Positions 23,511 to 34,966 of a stretch of 64,000 nucleotides of DNA are shown here, one piece after another. The position numbers were made by a program, and so were the translations under genes. Below the pieces are notes generated by a model. It was given only the letters and a program-made list of their open reading frames with translations. It searched no databases and was not told the DNA's origin. The DNA comes from Galerina marginata (Eukaryota > Basidiomycota > Agaricomycetes > Agaricales > Galerinaceae): assembly GCA_023014335.1 (NCBI GenBank), contig JAECYW010000002.1, forward strand, positions 620,001 to 684,000, in the 5' to 3' direction. Numbering within the stretch: position 1 is the first letter of the stretch; the number at the start of each line of letters is the position of its first letter.

Positions 23511-25075
23511 CTATCTAATTTGGCGAGGCGTGGTCCATCGAATCCTGGACCTTACACATTGCAAAGATGAAGTCAGTTGGTGGAGCGCTTTACGTTTGCT
23601 TTGGCTTAATCGTTCCTGAGTTAAGAAGATTAACCTCATAAATGTTGATTCTGGAAGAGACCCACCATCTTTCCACCAGCGGTTAACAACAACCTCATCT
23701 AGCTGAGACCTAGACAGGCCGTGATAAATGTTGTTAAACTTGGCTAATGCTTGCCGGGCAGTAAAAAGTTGCTCAGGATCATTGGTCACCATATGGTCAA
23801 AAAAGGGACCAAGTTCTGGCACAATATCCTCAATATGCTACAGTAAATCATTGAGCGCAATTAACAGACTGTGCGGATAGCACTTACCCTGACCCATCTT
23901 TGCAAGATAAGGCCCAAAGAGATAATATCGACTTGAAATGGGTTATAAGGACCTTGAGGTTCGGGAAGATCACGAAGGTAAAAGTTCCAGAAGCGTGTTT
24001 CCTGAATTTGTTCAATAGGAATGTTAGGTGGATACTGCCGAGAATTATCAAAATCGATCAAAGCATATCGAGTAGATGACAGTTGTCGTAACCCTTTGCT
24101 GTATAACTTCGCATCACAGTAAATCACATCCATTGCGGTATTTTGTTCAAGGAAGTCGGCATGGACAATATGGTTATCGTGCAAAAATTCAAATGCCTGT
24201 AAGACAAGGAGTCATGAATTAACTGTTGAGCTAAACATATTGTACGACCTGTCCCACCTCAAGGAAAGACTGTGTAAACTGCATTAGTTCATTCACGGTT
24301 CCAAAGTCCGGCCAAAATGCTTGGCCCCATCTGATAAGAGGTTTAAAGGCTGCTCGTCACAGGTTCACATAGAAAGTTTACCTAGGCATGACAACAAATG
24401 TAAACTTCCCAAATTCAAGAAATTCGATGATTGGGATCGTATGATTACGAGGGTCGGATCTCGCTTCCAGAGTATTGAGGTATTGCATAATTTGAAGTTC
24501 ATAGGATGGGGTGTCATCTGCAATGACTCTGTAATCTGTGTTAGCAGAGGCAGTGGACGCAAAGGCGGCCTTTACTTTATTACGACGTCCTGTCCAGATG
24601 CGTTCGTGGCTGGGAATATACGCGTCGACTAGCTTAATTGTTGGAATCGGCGACTAGTCAAGGAGCAGGAAGGACTCACCGAAGCATGAAATTCAGCCTC
24701 CTTATTCGAAGTATAAGCACGTCTCGCATATGGATAGCCAACATCACTCCCGCCACCTGATTTGAAAGAAGCAGGACGGAGGCTTATCCCAGCTGGTTGG
24801 GGCTGATATAAGGTATATCCACAGGAGGCAAAAAAAGGTTCAAGAAATTTCCATCCTTTGCGGATAGCTAGATAATCCGTTTCTGGGTCGTGCAAGCCAG
24901 AAATTTGCCACTCTTTCAGGCTCTTAGGCAAGGGTGATGGGGGTGGATGCCGAAGCCATGACCGAAAGGCCGTCAGGACTTTGTTTTGAAACGAATTTGC
25001 CTTTATTGGTCGCCAGTAGATAACAATGGGAATAACTGACAGAATTACAAGCGCAGATGTAAAACGGAAGGTCAT
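23511..25075 (-). CDS. Kinase-like protein, copy 2 (probable membrane pseudokinase)
   Basis: Five exons on the minus strand (24680-25075, 24382-24632, 24258-24330, 23888-24196, 23511-23837) give 451 aa. Exons 3 and 4 are 73 and 309 bp, exactly as in copy 1. The start is the ATG at 25073-25075, as the longer frame lacks one. Residues about 5-21 (FTSALVILSVIPIVIYW) form a membrane anchor absent from copy 1. The catalytic loop HADFLEQN is retained (Asp254), but the DFG glycine is Asp (IDFDNS) and the beta-3 lysine position aligns with Arg (TDYRVIADD against VIIKVVADE). These changes argue for a pseudokinase or very altered activity. The tail is about 40 residues longer than in copy 1. The function is unknown; it may regulate or scaffold its paralogue. 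Confidence 0.78.
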
Positions 25076-26589
25076 CAACTGAGAGTTGAGTGATGGAAAT
25101 GTCAAGTCAAGGTGCGCCAAGTTCTGTGGCTGTTGATCGTTATGTCAGCATCACACTACAAAAGTGGCCTCCGGAGACCCGTTCGCTATATTGAGCGCTA
25201 TCCAACCCAACCCCAATCCTTAAGGCCTTCGGTCCTGCCGCAGCAGTGTGCAGAAAATATGAGGCTGTCACGAGAGACTAGTAAGTCCTGCAGTTTTTGG
25301 CAATGACTTCCGAGATTCAGGCCGAGCAAGTCGTACTAAAAAATCCGCTTTTACAGGCCTTGACTCGTCACTCGACTCATACCCTCCAAAGGACCCAGGA
25401 CTCGTTCTTACCGAATACTGACTCGAGCTCCTACATTTCCGCTCCGCCAAACGACATTAACAGGTATTTTCGTCCATCTGCGACCTTTCCCCGAGCATTC
25501 AGGTCGGGACCGTTGGGTGTAGTCCTCACCGAATCCTGATACCTACATTTCGGCTCAGCCAGACCTGATGAACGCCAGTCGGCCTACATTGTCTTCCAAC
25601 TCCCGAGTTATTGTAGGCTTTTGAATGCTTTTATTAAATTTGAACAAACATAATCTGCTTTCAGCTTAACTTTCGAGCTCGAATGGTGATACAACATTGG
25701 TTTGGTGTCCCGGGGAATTACTGAGATTGAGATCACAGAATTTTTCCTGATCAAGGTATCTCCCTATCCCAACTCCTCTCCCCCAACCTGGAGTTTCCGG
25801 GCAGGTAACGTTTTCGAATCTCAGAGACGGCTGGTACAACTTTATAAAATGTCGTCAGTCCATGCGTTCGGTTCTTCACGAGAAATACCATTAACACTCC
25901 TTGAAGATTTTGCACTATCCTAAATGCCTCAAGCTCAAGACAAAGTCAATATTGTCAGCATTCATGTCCTCGTAGGATATTCATTTAACCGAAACCCCTT
26001 AACAGTACCAACTCGGCGACAACGTTTAACTCAAACAAAATTTCTGCACTGTTTCGTCTTATATCGCCAAGGATACCGTTGGGAAGATTGTGGAGATCAA
26101 CACTTCACAGCTCCAGGTACATCACATTCAATCGTGTCGGCACTTGGGACAATTTACTCAACTCGGATTTCATAGGACTTCACCTACACCACCAAGCAAG
26201 CGTCTAACGACACTAGGTTTTCCTGGAATCCCGGAAAAATACCTAGCCCCTGCTAATTAATTGAATGCATTGCCAACATGTATATTCGATACTTACACTA
26301 TGTTAGGCTAAACAGCAAGTTGGGCTGCTACCTAAATAAGTGTGGCATTATGCGCCGAAATATGTTCCGTGGGTTCAGTCACCATTTATGACTTGAATTT
26401 TGGACCTAAATCGAGTCCTTTCTCTCTCTCAGGGTAAAATCCGATTCGATTACATGATCATGATTGAACCGCGTAACTTCCGTCATGATTGTCCATTGTG
26501 CTTCTTTGAAGTTGGACTATTAAGGTATTGGGCCACCTCAACCTATGCCACACCGGAAAATAATGCGGAGTTATGAATGTACGATCCTA
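25076..26589. other. Intergenic, AT-rich
   Basis: No supported gene over about 1.5 kb. It holds the promoter side of the membrane pseudokinase, a diverged tandem repeat near 25.4-25.56 kb, and AT-rich sequence. Short open frames show no domain. Confidence 0.45.
25402..25561. repeat. Diverged tandem repeat, about 118-bp period
   Basis: Two similar blocks, 25402-25448 and 25523-25561, share CACCGAAT/TACCGAAT, a CTGA step, CCTACATTTC and GCTC(C/A)GCC in the same order, about 118 bp apart. They are too diverged to be a recent duplication. Confidence 0.4.
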
Positions 26590-27264
26590 CACATCGGGAG
26601 CGTCGGCGTGGAAAGGACCTTTCCAGATAATTCGCCCACGATGCTAAACACTTAAAATATAAATCATTATTTTTGACAAAGAAACATTTAAAATGAAAGG
26701 CTGAGTGGCGGGCACCCCGACATTTCATCTGAAAAGTTCCTTTCCAGATTGACCTTCACGTGAAGTGAAAAGTTCCCCAGCAACGTGATTTATATTCTAA
26801 ATGTAGGTCATAAAGGAAACTATAGCGACATTTCAAATGAAAAAATTCCTTACCGAGCCCCGGACATTTTAAATACTTGACTAGCTGATCAAATAATTTC
26901 CATTTGAAGTATAAATCGAATCTCTTTGTCAAATTCGATTTCCATTTTAAATGGAGTCTTTTCAAGCTCTTTGCGTGCCACTTAAAATGTACAGCTCCAA
27001 GTAAGGAATTTTTTCATTTGAAATGTCCCTATAGTTTCCTTTATGACCTACATTTAGTATGAAAATGATGTTGCTAGGGAGCTTTTCACTTCACGTGAAG
27101 GTCAATCTGGAAAGGAACTTTTCAGATGAAATGTCGGGGTGCCCGCCACTCAGCCTTTCATTTTAAATGTTTCTTTGCCAAAAATAATGATTTATATTTT
27201 AAGTGTTTAGCATCGTGGGCGAATTATCTGGAAAGGTCCTTTCCACGCCGACGCTCCCGATGTG
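26590..27264. mobile_element. Foldback (long inverted repeat) element with 3-bp target duplication
   Basis: The 264-bp left arm (26590-26853) is nearly the exact reverse complement of the right arm (27001-27264), with a 147-bp spacer between. The outermost 86 bases match perfectly by eye, with one clear patch of mismatches about 195-215 bases in. The ends read CACATCGGGAGCGTC. The trinucleotide CTA directly flanks both ends (26587-26589 and 27265-27267), which fits a 3-bp target site duplication. There is no coding capacity. The element is a non-autonomous DNA transposon of MITE or foldback type; the high arm identity suggests fairly recent activity or arm homogenisation. Confidence 0.88.
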
Positions 27265-27313
27265 CTATGGGTCTCTAGCTCTTCCTTTTCCTCCAACCAC
27301 AGTGTCAGTAATA

Positions 27314-29623
27314 ATGCCAGGGGATTTCAGTGAACTTCAAATTCCGCTCAACGCAGGAACAACCGAATCACCACACCCAGAGGCAGCTCCTGACCTTGAA
27401 ACGACGCTTGATTTCTTCTACTTGAATCCTACTCAAGAGGCCAACATCGTCGGAGAGAACCTCTCTGGTCATATCTACCCTGACGAGGACTTCGGCAAGA
27501 AAGCCTTCGTAGGCAAGGTCCCTTGCGAGGAAGTCGTCGAAGAGTTCCTGCTGCACTGCCCTCTATACGACAATGTCAACAAGCGATGGTCAAACATACT
27601 AAACGAGAACGTCCAATACGACAGCGCGCTCTATACCCCGGTTTATGATATTTTCAATGCCGTCGTTACACACTTCCAGTACCACGGTTCACGGGTAGTG
27701 TTTGACACCCCCCACAAGTACCTCATTCCCGATGAAGAAATTATGTGCGACTCAGAAAGGAGGTGTTGGAAGTCCTCGCCCGAAATCATGGTATTGGCTA
27801 CTGCTTCTGGCGAAATGGTCCAACCATGGGAAACGGATTACCCTCACTGCGTAGCACCAATCGAGATCCAGACGCAGAAGAATGCAAAGCGCAGCCTTGA
27901 AGAAAGTATCATTCAAATTGCTATTTATGCAAGGTAATCCTCAACTGTGCCTTGTCAATTTATGTCTAACGACCTGTCTTCGAAGACAATGCTTCATTCG
28001 GCAGAATAACCGCAAGGCGGTCTACTCCTTGCTTATCACGGAAAAGAATGTGCAACTCTTTATGTTCGATCGTGGTGGAGTGTATCACTCGCTCGAAATC
28101 GACATTCACGAAAGTGCGACCGATTTCATTCGACTCATTCTTGGGGTTGTTTCCCCGAATGAAGACGTTGTTGGTTACGATTCGGGTGTATTTTGGTGTG
28201 GCCAATCGCAGCGATTCATCAAGACCATTGATGCAGATGGCGAACTCGAGGTTTACCTGCTTGACTCACCAACGCCAGTCTTCTCTCGTGGCTTCATTCA
28301 GGGTGTTGCGACCTGCTGTTGGAAAGGCTGGGGCGAAGGCAAGGAGGATGTCCTGGTGAAAGACGCCTGGCGTTTAGTAACAAATCGCCGTACACCGGAG
28401 ACGGACTTTTTGACAGCCGCTCAAGGGCTCGTGGGCGTCGGCCAGATGATTTCATTTGAAGAAGGCGAGACCATCTCATCCCTGAGGGGAATGGACACTG
28501 AGACGCTCCCCTATAATCTCAAATCGAAGTTCCGTGACCGAATCTTCTCTCGTATCGTCCTTAAACATGGCGGCAAACCTGTTTATAAGTTTGCCTCTCC
28601 AGAGGAGGTGTTGTACGCGTTTCGGGATGCCATTGCCGGTAGGTCATTTCGGGGTGAATTACTTTTGTGATCCGTCCTCATGTTCTGTCCCCAAGGTCAT
28701 CAAAATTTGTGGAACGCCGGAATCCTACACCGCGACGTTAGTATTAATAACATTCTAATAGGCCTCCCTGGATCCAAACCCGGTTACCGAGGCCTCTTAA
28801 TTGACCTGGATTTGTCAGTCTGGACAGATCCCAGGCGAAATCCTGCAGAGCTTGAGATAAGGACAGTGGTATGTAGTTCGCTCGCTCTTTCATTCCTTAT
28901 TTTCTCATGCTTCTCCTTCACAAGGGGACGAGGCCCTTTCAGTCCGTCAACGTTCTCCACAGCTACGATTCAGATCGTCGAGCTCATTCTCACGACTATC
29001 TTGACGATTTAGAATCATTCTTTTATGTGCTTTGCTTTATAGCTTGTGGCTTTGATGTAGCAGAACCAAAGTCCAAGGACGACGTTATAGCCGAAGAAAT
29101 CTGACCGTTTCCTATAGGTTTATCGGAATGGGAAAACACCAATCCCAGGTGGGCCGTTAATGCCAAAAAAGCGATGTATTTCGGGGGAAGGTTTCCGGAG
29201 AGGGTCACTGACGTTTTCAAAAATGCTGGCTCAGCGTTCGAAAACTTGCTGGACAAGCTCTTTTATTTCTTCAACGGGCATGTTGTTCGCAAAATCTCGA
29301 GGGCTTCGCCACGCCTCACCTTACTGGAGCTCAAGTCCCAGTCTACCGAGCATTACCAAACCGTGCTGAATTTCTTTGACGAGGCTATCGAGGAATTTGT
29401 TGCTTTCAAAGCCTTGGGGGGCATGGCGCCTCTGAGGGCACTGCCTCCCACCTCCCAGGAGTTGATTGCCACCTCAAAACAAACCGTCATGCGTGTACCT
29501 CTGGTTGACCTTCCTCCAAATATTAGCACCATCGCCTCCCCAGAATCCCGGTTAACTCGAAAGAGGGTCGAGTCTGATACTACGGACGAACTCTCTACAG
29601 CAAAGAAGAGTAGAAAGGCTTGA
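27314..29623 (+). pseudogene. FunK1-type fungal kinase, copy B, with in-frame stop
   Basis: Four exons (27314-27933, 27986-28638, 28696-28865, 28925-29623) mirror copy A in phase and exon length. The catalytic loop is ILHRDVSINNIL, followed by GLLIDLDLSV as the DFG-equivalent, and RT-GTRPFQ is formed across intron 3. Exon 4 keeps one frame to the stop at 29621-29623 except for a TGA at 29102-29104. There copy B reads EEI, stop, PFPIGLSEWEN, where copy A reads RKIVPFPAFLTRWEN, so the stop replaces one residue in an alignable exon. It may be a nonsense mutation that removes the C-terminal 170 residues, or be spliced out by a 72-bp intron with an unusual GTGGCT donor. The start is the ATG at 27314; an upstream in-frame ATG would lie within the foldback element. 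The intact form would have 713 residues. Confidence 0.75.
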
Positions 29624-30393
29624 GCAATTGACCCTCTTCTCAGTCCTGTGTTCGTCCTCGGTTGAACCTGATGTTCTTCCATTTTAGAATCCGTGCTTTT
29701 ATTTGCATATCGATGTACAACAATATCTCATTTCATTTCCAATTGTACTACAGCATGCTCGCTCAATATATTCCATACCTAGCAGGATCCCTATTTAGCA
29801 AACTTCCCGGCTGAGGGTGCCATTGTAGATACTACTCGAGTATCATCGTAGACTCAGGTACAAGGACGTCACCTTGAGCCACAAACGTTTAACGCGTGTT
29901 GGAACACATCCTGATAGGTCACATGGCACACCCCCCGAGCAAGAACTACGTGCGCAGAGCACAAAGGCGGCATAAGAGCTAGCTTCGAGGAAGAATTAAC
30001 TGTCACTGTCGGTCGCTTGCATGGGACGTGGGAAGAGAGCAATAGGATCATCGAGAGCTAAGGAGGGGAACGGGGTAAACAGTCAACAGGTAATTTTAGA
30101 GTCCATACATACAAGCGAAAATATAAGATGTAGCACATATACCTACAACAGTCTCTCCAGAATTTGACAAACCTTCCCAGAGAAAAACCGTGTTTGATCC
30201 AAAGGAAGGGAGGGTAATAGCAGATGTCGGTTTGCAGAACAGGCGGAAACCAAGAAAGCCAGGATGAGGATGAAGAAATAAAGAAAGGATAAGTCAGGGT
30301 ACAGAGACAGGTCTTTTTGTTGGGATGGTTTGTCCTCTGATCTATTTCGAGTTCGAGTCCATTTGGGTACAAGGGTTTGCACAGCTGGCGTGT
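29624..30393. other. Intergenic between convergent genes
   Basis: About 770 bp between the 3' ends of FunK1 copy B (+) and the acidic-protein gene (-). Only short open frames without domain similarity are seen. Confidence 0.5.
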
Positions 30394-30988
30394 CTAGGCT
30401 TTGGCTTTCTTTGATCCTTGGGAGTCATCTTCGTCGGCAACTTCATCAATGGAACGCTTCTTGCCGCTGGTCGGAGCCACGTCGTCGGCCGCTTCGAGGT
30501 ATTCGTCTTCGTCTTCTTCATCTTCATCTTCCTCGTCATCAATGTCGTCGCCCTCAACGGGGGCGTTTGGCTACAGCGGCTGATGAGCATCGACAGGATT
30601 GAAAGCACAAAATACGCACATTGCCAAGAAGCAGGTGAGTGAGACCGTCCTTTCCCTTAGATAATTTCAAACAACGATTGGATGACATAAACGAATAATC
30701 GTACCTGGTTGTCCTCTTCTCCTTCTTCTTCCTCCTCCTCCTCTTCCTGGTCATCATCCTCGTCTCCAGCAATTTGTTTGTCCTCCTATACTTAAAAGAT
30801 GAACGACCTGAAGAAAGGTCTCTCTAGGGACGCACCTCATAGTCGGCCTCCTCCTCCTCTTCATCGTAGTCGTCGCTCTCTTCTTCGCCTTCAACGTGTG
30901 TTGCTGGCTGTTTTTCAAGACCACCGTTCAAGACACCCTCGGGCTTTTCGTGGTTGACCCCCGCAGTTGCGCTGGCCACTTCAGACAT
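30394..30988 (-). CDS. Small highly acidic protein, likely nuclear
   Basis: Three exons (30836-30988, 30705-30785, 30394-30570) are all exact multiples of three and join in phase 0 to a 136-aa protein starting MSEVASATAG. Runs of Asp and Glu dominate residues 35-100 (EEESDDYDEEEEEADYE and similar in each exon). The end is basic, with KKRSIDEVADEDD followed by KKAKA, resembling a nuclear localisation signal. The composition recalls prothymosin-like or histone-chaperone acidic tails, but no specific domain can be claimed. Because the coding strand is repetitive GAA/GAC, overlapping frames give serine-rich shadows. Binding of basic proteins such as histones is inference only. Confidence 0.7.
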
Positions 30989-31410
30989 CTTAGTAGGTTG
31001 TTAGGCGGAAAGTAGTAAACTAGGCTGAGTCGTCTGAGAGGGAACACCAGTAGGTCTAGCAGGACAGCAGGGATGGATATCAGGCGAACAAGGATGCGGT
31101 TGAAGTTTGATGCCCTGCACCCACGGACGTCCAAAAACTCTCGGGGCGCTCGAGCCTTGTCCAAACTTCACGGACGGTGTCAACCCGAAAACCGTTCTCA
31201 TCCCCCTCATCAATGACGTCACGTGGTGGAGATTCCCGTGGCGCATTTACGACGCCGATTTTTCTCCACTCGGACGACGACGGAGAAAGATGTTTCTGTC
31301 TAATTATAGTCGGATACAGGGAAGGATACAAATGGATATGTTAGCGATACAATTATTCATCAAAAACCAGAAATTTTGTTGGTGCTGCGTGAAAACCAAT
31401 GATAAACTGT

Positions 31411-32703
31411 TCAGTATGGCAGATCTTCCAGTATTTCCTGGTCAACCGAGACGACGATCCGAGATATTTTGCCATCCTTAGAAAAGGGCATGCGCAAAGA
31501 CCCTCCGTCGACAGGTGTTTCCAGATTTGATGTGGTCATCTCAGTCCCATGAGACGTCGTGTCCATGAAACGGAGAGTCTGCAGCCTTCCCTCGTGAGCA
31601 AAGGTCTCCCGTTTCCAGGCGCGTCCTTCAGCGAGGCGATAGATAATAAGATACCCGGCGATTTGCTATTGATTTTTTCAGCATCGTAAATCTTCCTTTC
31701 GAAGGTAGCTACAGACGTACCTGCGCAGAAGAAGCCACCGCCAAAAATATTTGATTGATGGGGTTGTTCACAGCGTAAGAGATAATGAACATCAAGGCAA
31801 AAACGGAGTAGATAGCGGCTGATTCGACAATTATTGTAGCCAGAGAAAAGTAGTGACTTCCGTGGTCAGTTGTGAGAGTCGCGACCACCCGTCGACGGTA
31901 CATGAAGAGGCGCGCGGTGATGAGGATTGTGAGTATAATGTTGACGCTGAGCGAGATAACGTAATATGAGGTTCCGAAGGCCATGGGAAGTGCGCTGTAT
32001 AATGAAAGACCCGGTTGGCTTGATTCGAGAGTCCAAAGCGTGCCCATAACTGTTGAAAGTAAGATGAGAAGAGATTGATGGAAATGAAACGAACCGAATG
32101 ACGCCAATATCATCAACGCAGGAAAAGTGACCACGCAATATGCGACAAGTCTTCCCGAACCACTCCAGATGACCCAACATCGCCACAGCTATACGACATT
32201 CGACAGCATGAGAATTTTATATATTGATAGGAACAAACAACTTACGACGAGCAAATCAGCAAGGAAGGTCAAAATAAACAATGTCGCATAAAACATGACG
32301 TTGATTGCGAGGTATTGAGTGGCCAGAAAATACGCCCATGGTCCGCCAGGATAATTACGGTTGTCGATATAGATCACTTGAACGGTGCGTGCTTGTACGG
32401 CGACAAATATTGTTTCGACGACGAAGAGCAACGATATATATGCAAGAAGAAATAGGGATTGCCTCCCTCGTGAGCGGCGGGCGTTCCAGAGAAACAATGC
32501 ACAAGAGGTATATAGCACGACTTGGATTCCTAACGATTACCGTCAAGAAAATTCGGAGAGATATTGTGAGAATGACGGCTGGATGCTAGGTAGAAAACCT
32601 TACCGTAACCCAGTCCACAGATAAAATCGCCTGCAAGGAAGGTCCGTTCAAGAAAAATTTCCTCTGCCGATTCGTCTGGTCCATAGTATGGTGTCGAGCC
32701 CAT
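31411..32703 (-). CDS. Seven-transmembrane protein of agaricomycete type
   Basis: Four exons (32604-32703, 32246-32529, 31721-32188, 31411-31665) give 368 aa with consistent phases; the start is the ATG at 32701-32703, just before GSTPYYGPDES. About seven hydrophobic helices follow, among them VVLYTSCALFLW, LFLLAYISLLFVVETIF, FYATLFILTFLADLL, LVAYCVVTFPALMILASF, YYVISLSVNIILTILITARL and YSVFALMFIISYAV. The cytoplasmic tail has AGYLIIYRLAEGRAWKRE, then a Ser/Thr-rich stretch. This layout is common in a large set of uncharacterised mushroom membrane proteins. It is not recognisable as a pheromone receptor (STE2 or STE3). A receptor or sensor role is possible but unsupported. Confidence 0.75.
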
Positions 32704-34966
32704 GTTTGCCAGCTCCGCCCACGATAGACGACCTGTGGGGGATACGTGGAGAACGTCGGAAAATATGGCATAGCAACCCAATTTATATCATTGCTGCCAG
32801 CCATTCAAAGCACGACCGAGTTTTATCTCCACTGACCGCGTAGGGAAAAAAACTGCCATATAGGATCCACTCGTCATGCGAAAAGCTGTCCGGCGTCAAC
32901 AAAGGGGGGCTAGCTGGACTTGTAAGGTGATAACGACGCCGGACAGAGGCTGAGGCACATGGTTCCACGCGACAAAAGCAGGACGCGTCAAACCTATTCG
33001 ACTTGTTGTCGGCGTGTTTGAGTTCGCTGATACGCCGTAGATCCACTTGTATTGCCCAAGCCAAAACGATCTTGTCAGATGTCCCAGCTCAACACGGTTG
33101 TCAAAATTAGAACTCCCCAGAAGGCTTAATTTGTGAAAGTTATTTTGTCCGTGTAGTCGACCGCCTGATGCTGGAAAATCGTGGCTTGAGACTGAAGACT
33201 GAATTCAATAACAAGATAGAGTGGGTAAGGCCCGGCGGGAGTGTTTGAGTTTTAAGCTTGATCAACTCCTGGAGAGAGCGAAAGTACTTGAGAAGGAATA
33301 AAGAATGCGAAAAGATATCAGTCGATTGATCATTGGATGGGTGGATGGATGGGCGAGTTTTAACCGGCGACGGTGTCAGTTATTGCTATTTGCGGAATTG
33401 TTGGCAACACGGGATTTTGATCCCAAAACAAAAAATCGGGAAATTCTGACAAGGCGCGTCGCAAGCGCAATAACCTGATGAGATTTCGTGCTACAACCAC
33501 GAAATTGAGTGCGTTGTGCTCGTAAGAAGCTAGGCTTCTGGAATATGTAAAGAAATTTCGGAAATATGAGGATTTAATGAAAATGGTTGAAACCTGACCT
33601 GAACAGCTTTACCCTTGTAGTTACCTTAGAATAATACATTTCAATAGCAATTTTAACATTTCCGTGATCGCATAAATGTCCTGGATGCGCTGAAAAAAGA
33701 ACTGAAGCAAATGAGTGACTTTTGACGAAGTTAGAGAATGGCGATTTGGATGCTCGGTGACCTGGCAGCCATCCTTCATGGCGAACGGCAGTGCAGTTTA
33801 GGGGCCCTGCCCGTTCCGCCATCAGTGTTCCCGGGCCCAGACTCTCAGCTAGGAAGGGTCCGGAGTCCGACACCCAAGCCCGCCTGCTGACTGTGTGTAA
33901 GATTTGTGCTTAGGCCTATCGATATTAAATTGGCTGTAAAACTGATATATACACTCGCTGTTCATTCAACTTCAACTCGATGGGGCCAAATGGATTCGAA
34001 TACCGGTTGACGGTCTCGAAAAGGCATCGACGTCAAGAAACCGTGACGGGTCGCTTCTGCGTAAATATCGCGGCGTTGAATGGTTCATCGATGCTCGGAT
34101 ATGGGTATCGTTCGGTTCGAGTCGAAGAAGCAGGGGTCGATAGGACGACTTGAGTTCGAGGTATTAGCATCGACGCACAGGGTATCGAGCAGAAATACTG
34201 AAGGATATTAATAATCTGTCTTACCGCCAGGTTGGATGAAAGCTTCCCAGACGAGAATGCCCTGCCAGCTAATAGAGGAAGTATAGAAAGATATGTCAGT
34301 TCCGTTGCCCACTGGAAGTGCTCCCCCGCGGGATGAAAATGAAGGTGAGTTTATCACCCTCGTTTTTGAAATGACCGCTTCTTTCGCATGGCGACGTGAG
34401 CATAGAGAATTAATTTTATCTCTACTCATCCCCATCCATATGCTCTTCAACAGCAAATAAAGATAGTAACACTTTATCTAATCTGGCGATAGTTAGACCC
34501 CTTAACTGCTTAGAGATAGAAAAAATAAACTGAAGGCACTTGCTTTAAGTACGTCTATGTTCCTATTTCACGATCGTTGTCCGAGCTACTGAGGAGGGTC
34601 TTCAGCAAGTTTACCAGGAATCCCAACAACACGGTTGTCAAAAGTGACGGTGCTCGGACCATGGGAAACCTTAGATAAGGAAGCAATCACCTGACATGCC
34701 CTTTTCTAGATTGCTTTCATTATCATTTTCATTATCTTCCCATTGGAAGGCTGAGAAACTCGTATTTCACCCTAATCTACTCTGCAATGCCTAGGCGGCG
34801 CACGTTATCTTTCTATTTGCCGGGGAGGGTATCCTGATCTGAATTTTGGCAAGAGACCCAAGCCTCGAGGCATTCGAGAGCCAGGGTATATATAGACGGA
34901 TCTCCAGCGGCTCCAATAGCTTATATACCTCCCACTTTCCCAGACCTTCTACCCAAGTACTTCACC
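32704..34966. other. Long intergenic region
   Basis: About 2.2 kb without a supported gene between the divergent 7TM and amine-oxidase genes. A 99-codon minus frame at 33574-33873 has no domain and no intron-exon continuation. The right end contains the amine-oxidase promoter. Confidence 0.5.
34887..34894 (+). promoter_or_regulatory. TATA box of the amine oxidase gene
   Basis: TATATATA sits 73-80 bases upstream of the amine-oxidase ATG at 34967, in a position and context usual for a basidiomycete core promoter. Confidence 0.6.

Noticed and set aside
30330..30642. Plus-strand serine-rich frames
   Set aside because: They are the complement of the Asp/Glu-rich exons of the minus-strand acidic protein.
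31107..31481. 124-codon plus-strand frame
   Set aside because: It overlaps the last exon and 3' flank of the well-supported 7TM gene on the other strand and has no domain.
33574..33873. 99-codon minus-strand open frame
   Set aside because: No domain, no compatible splice partners and codon content unlike the neighbouring genes; it lies in a long intergenic region.
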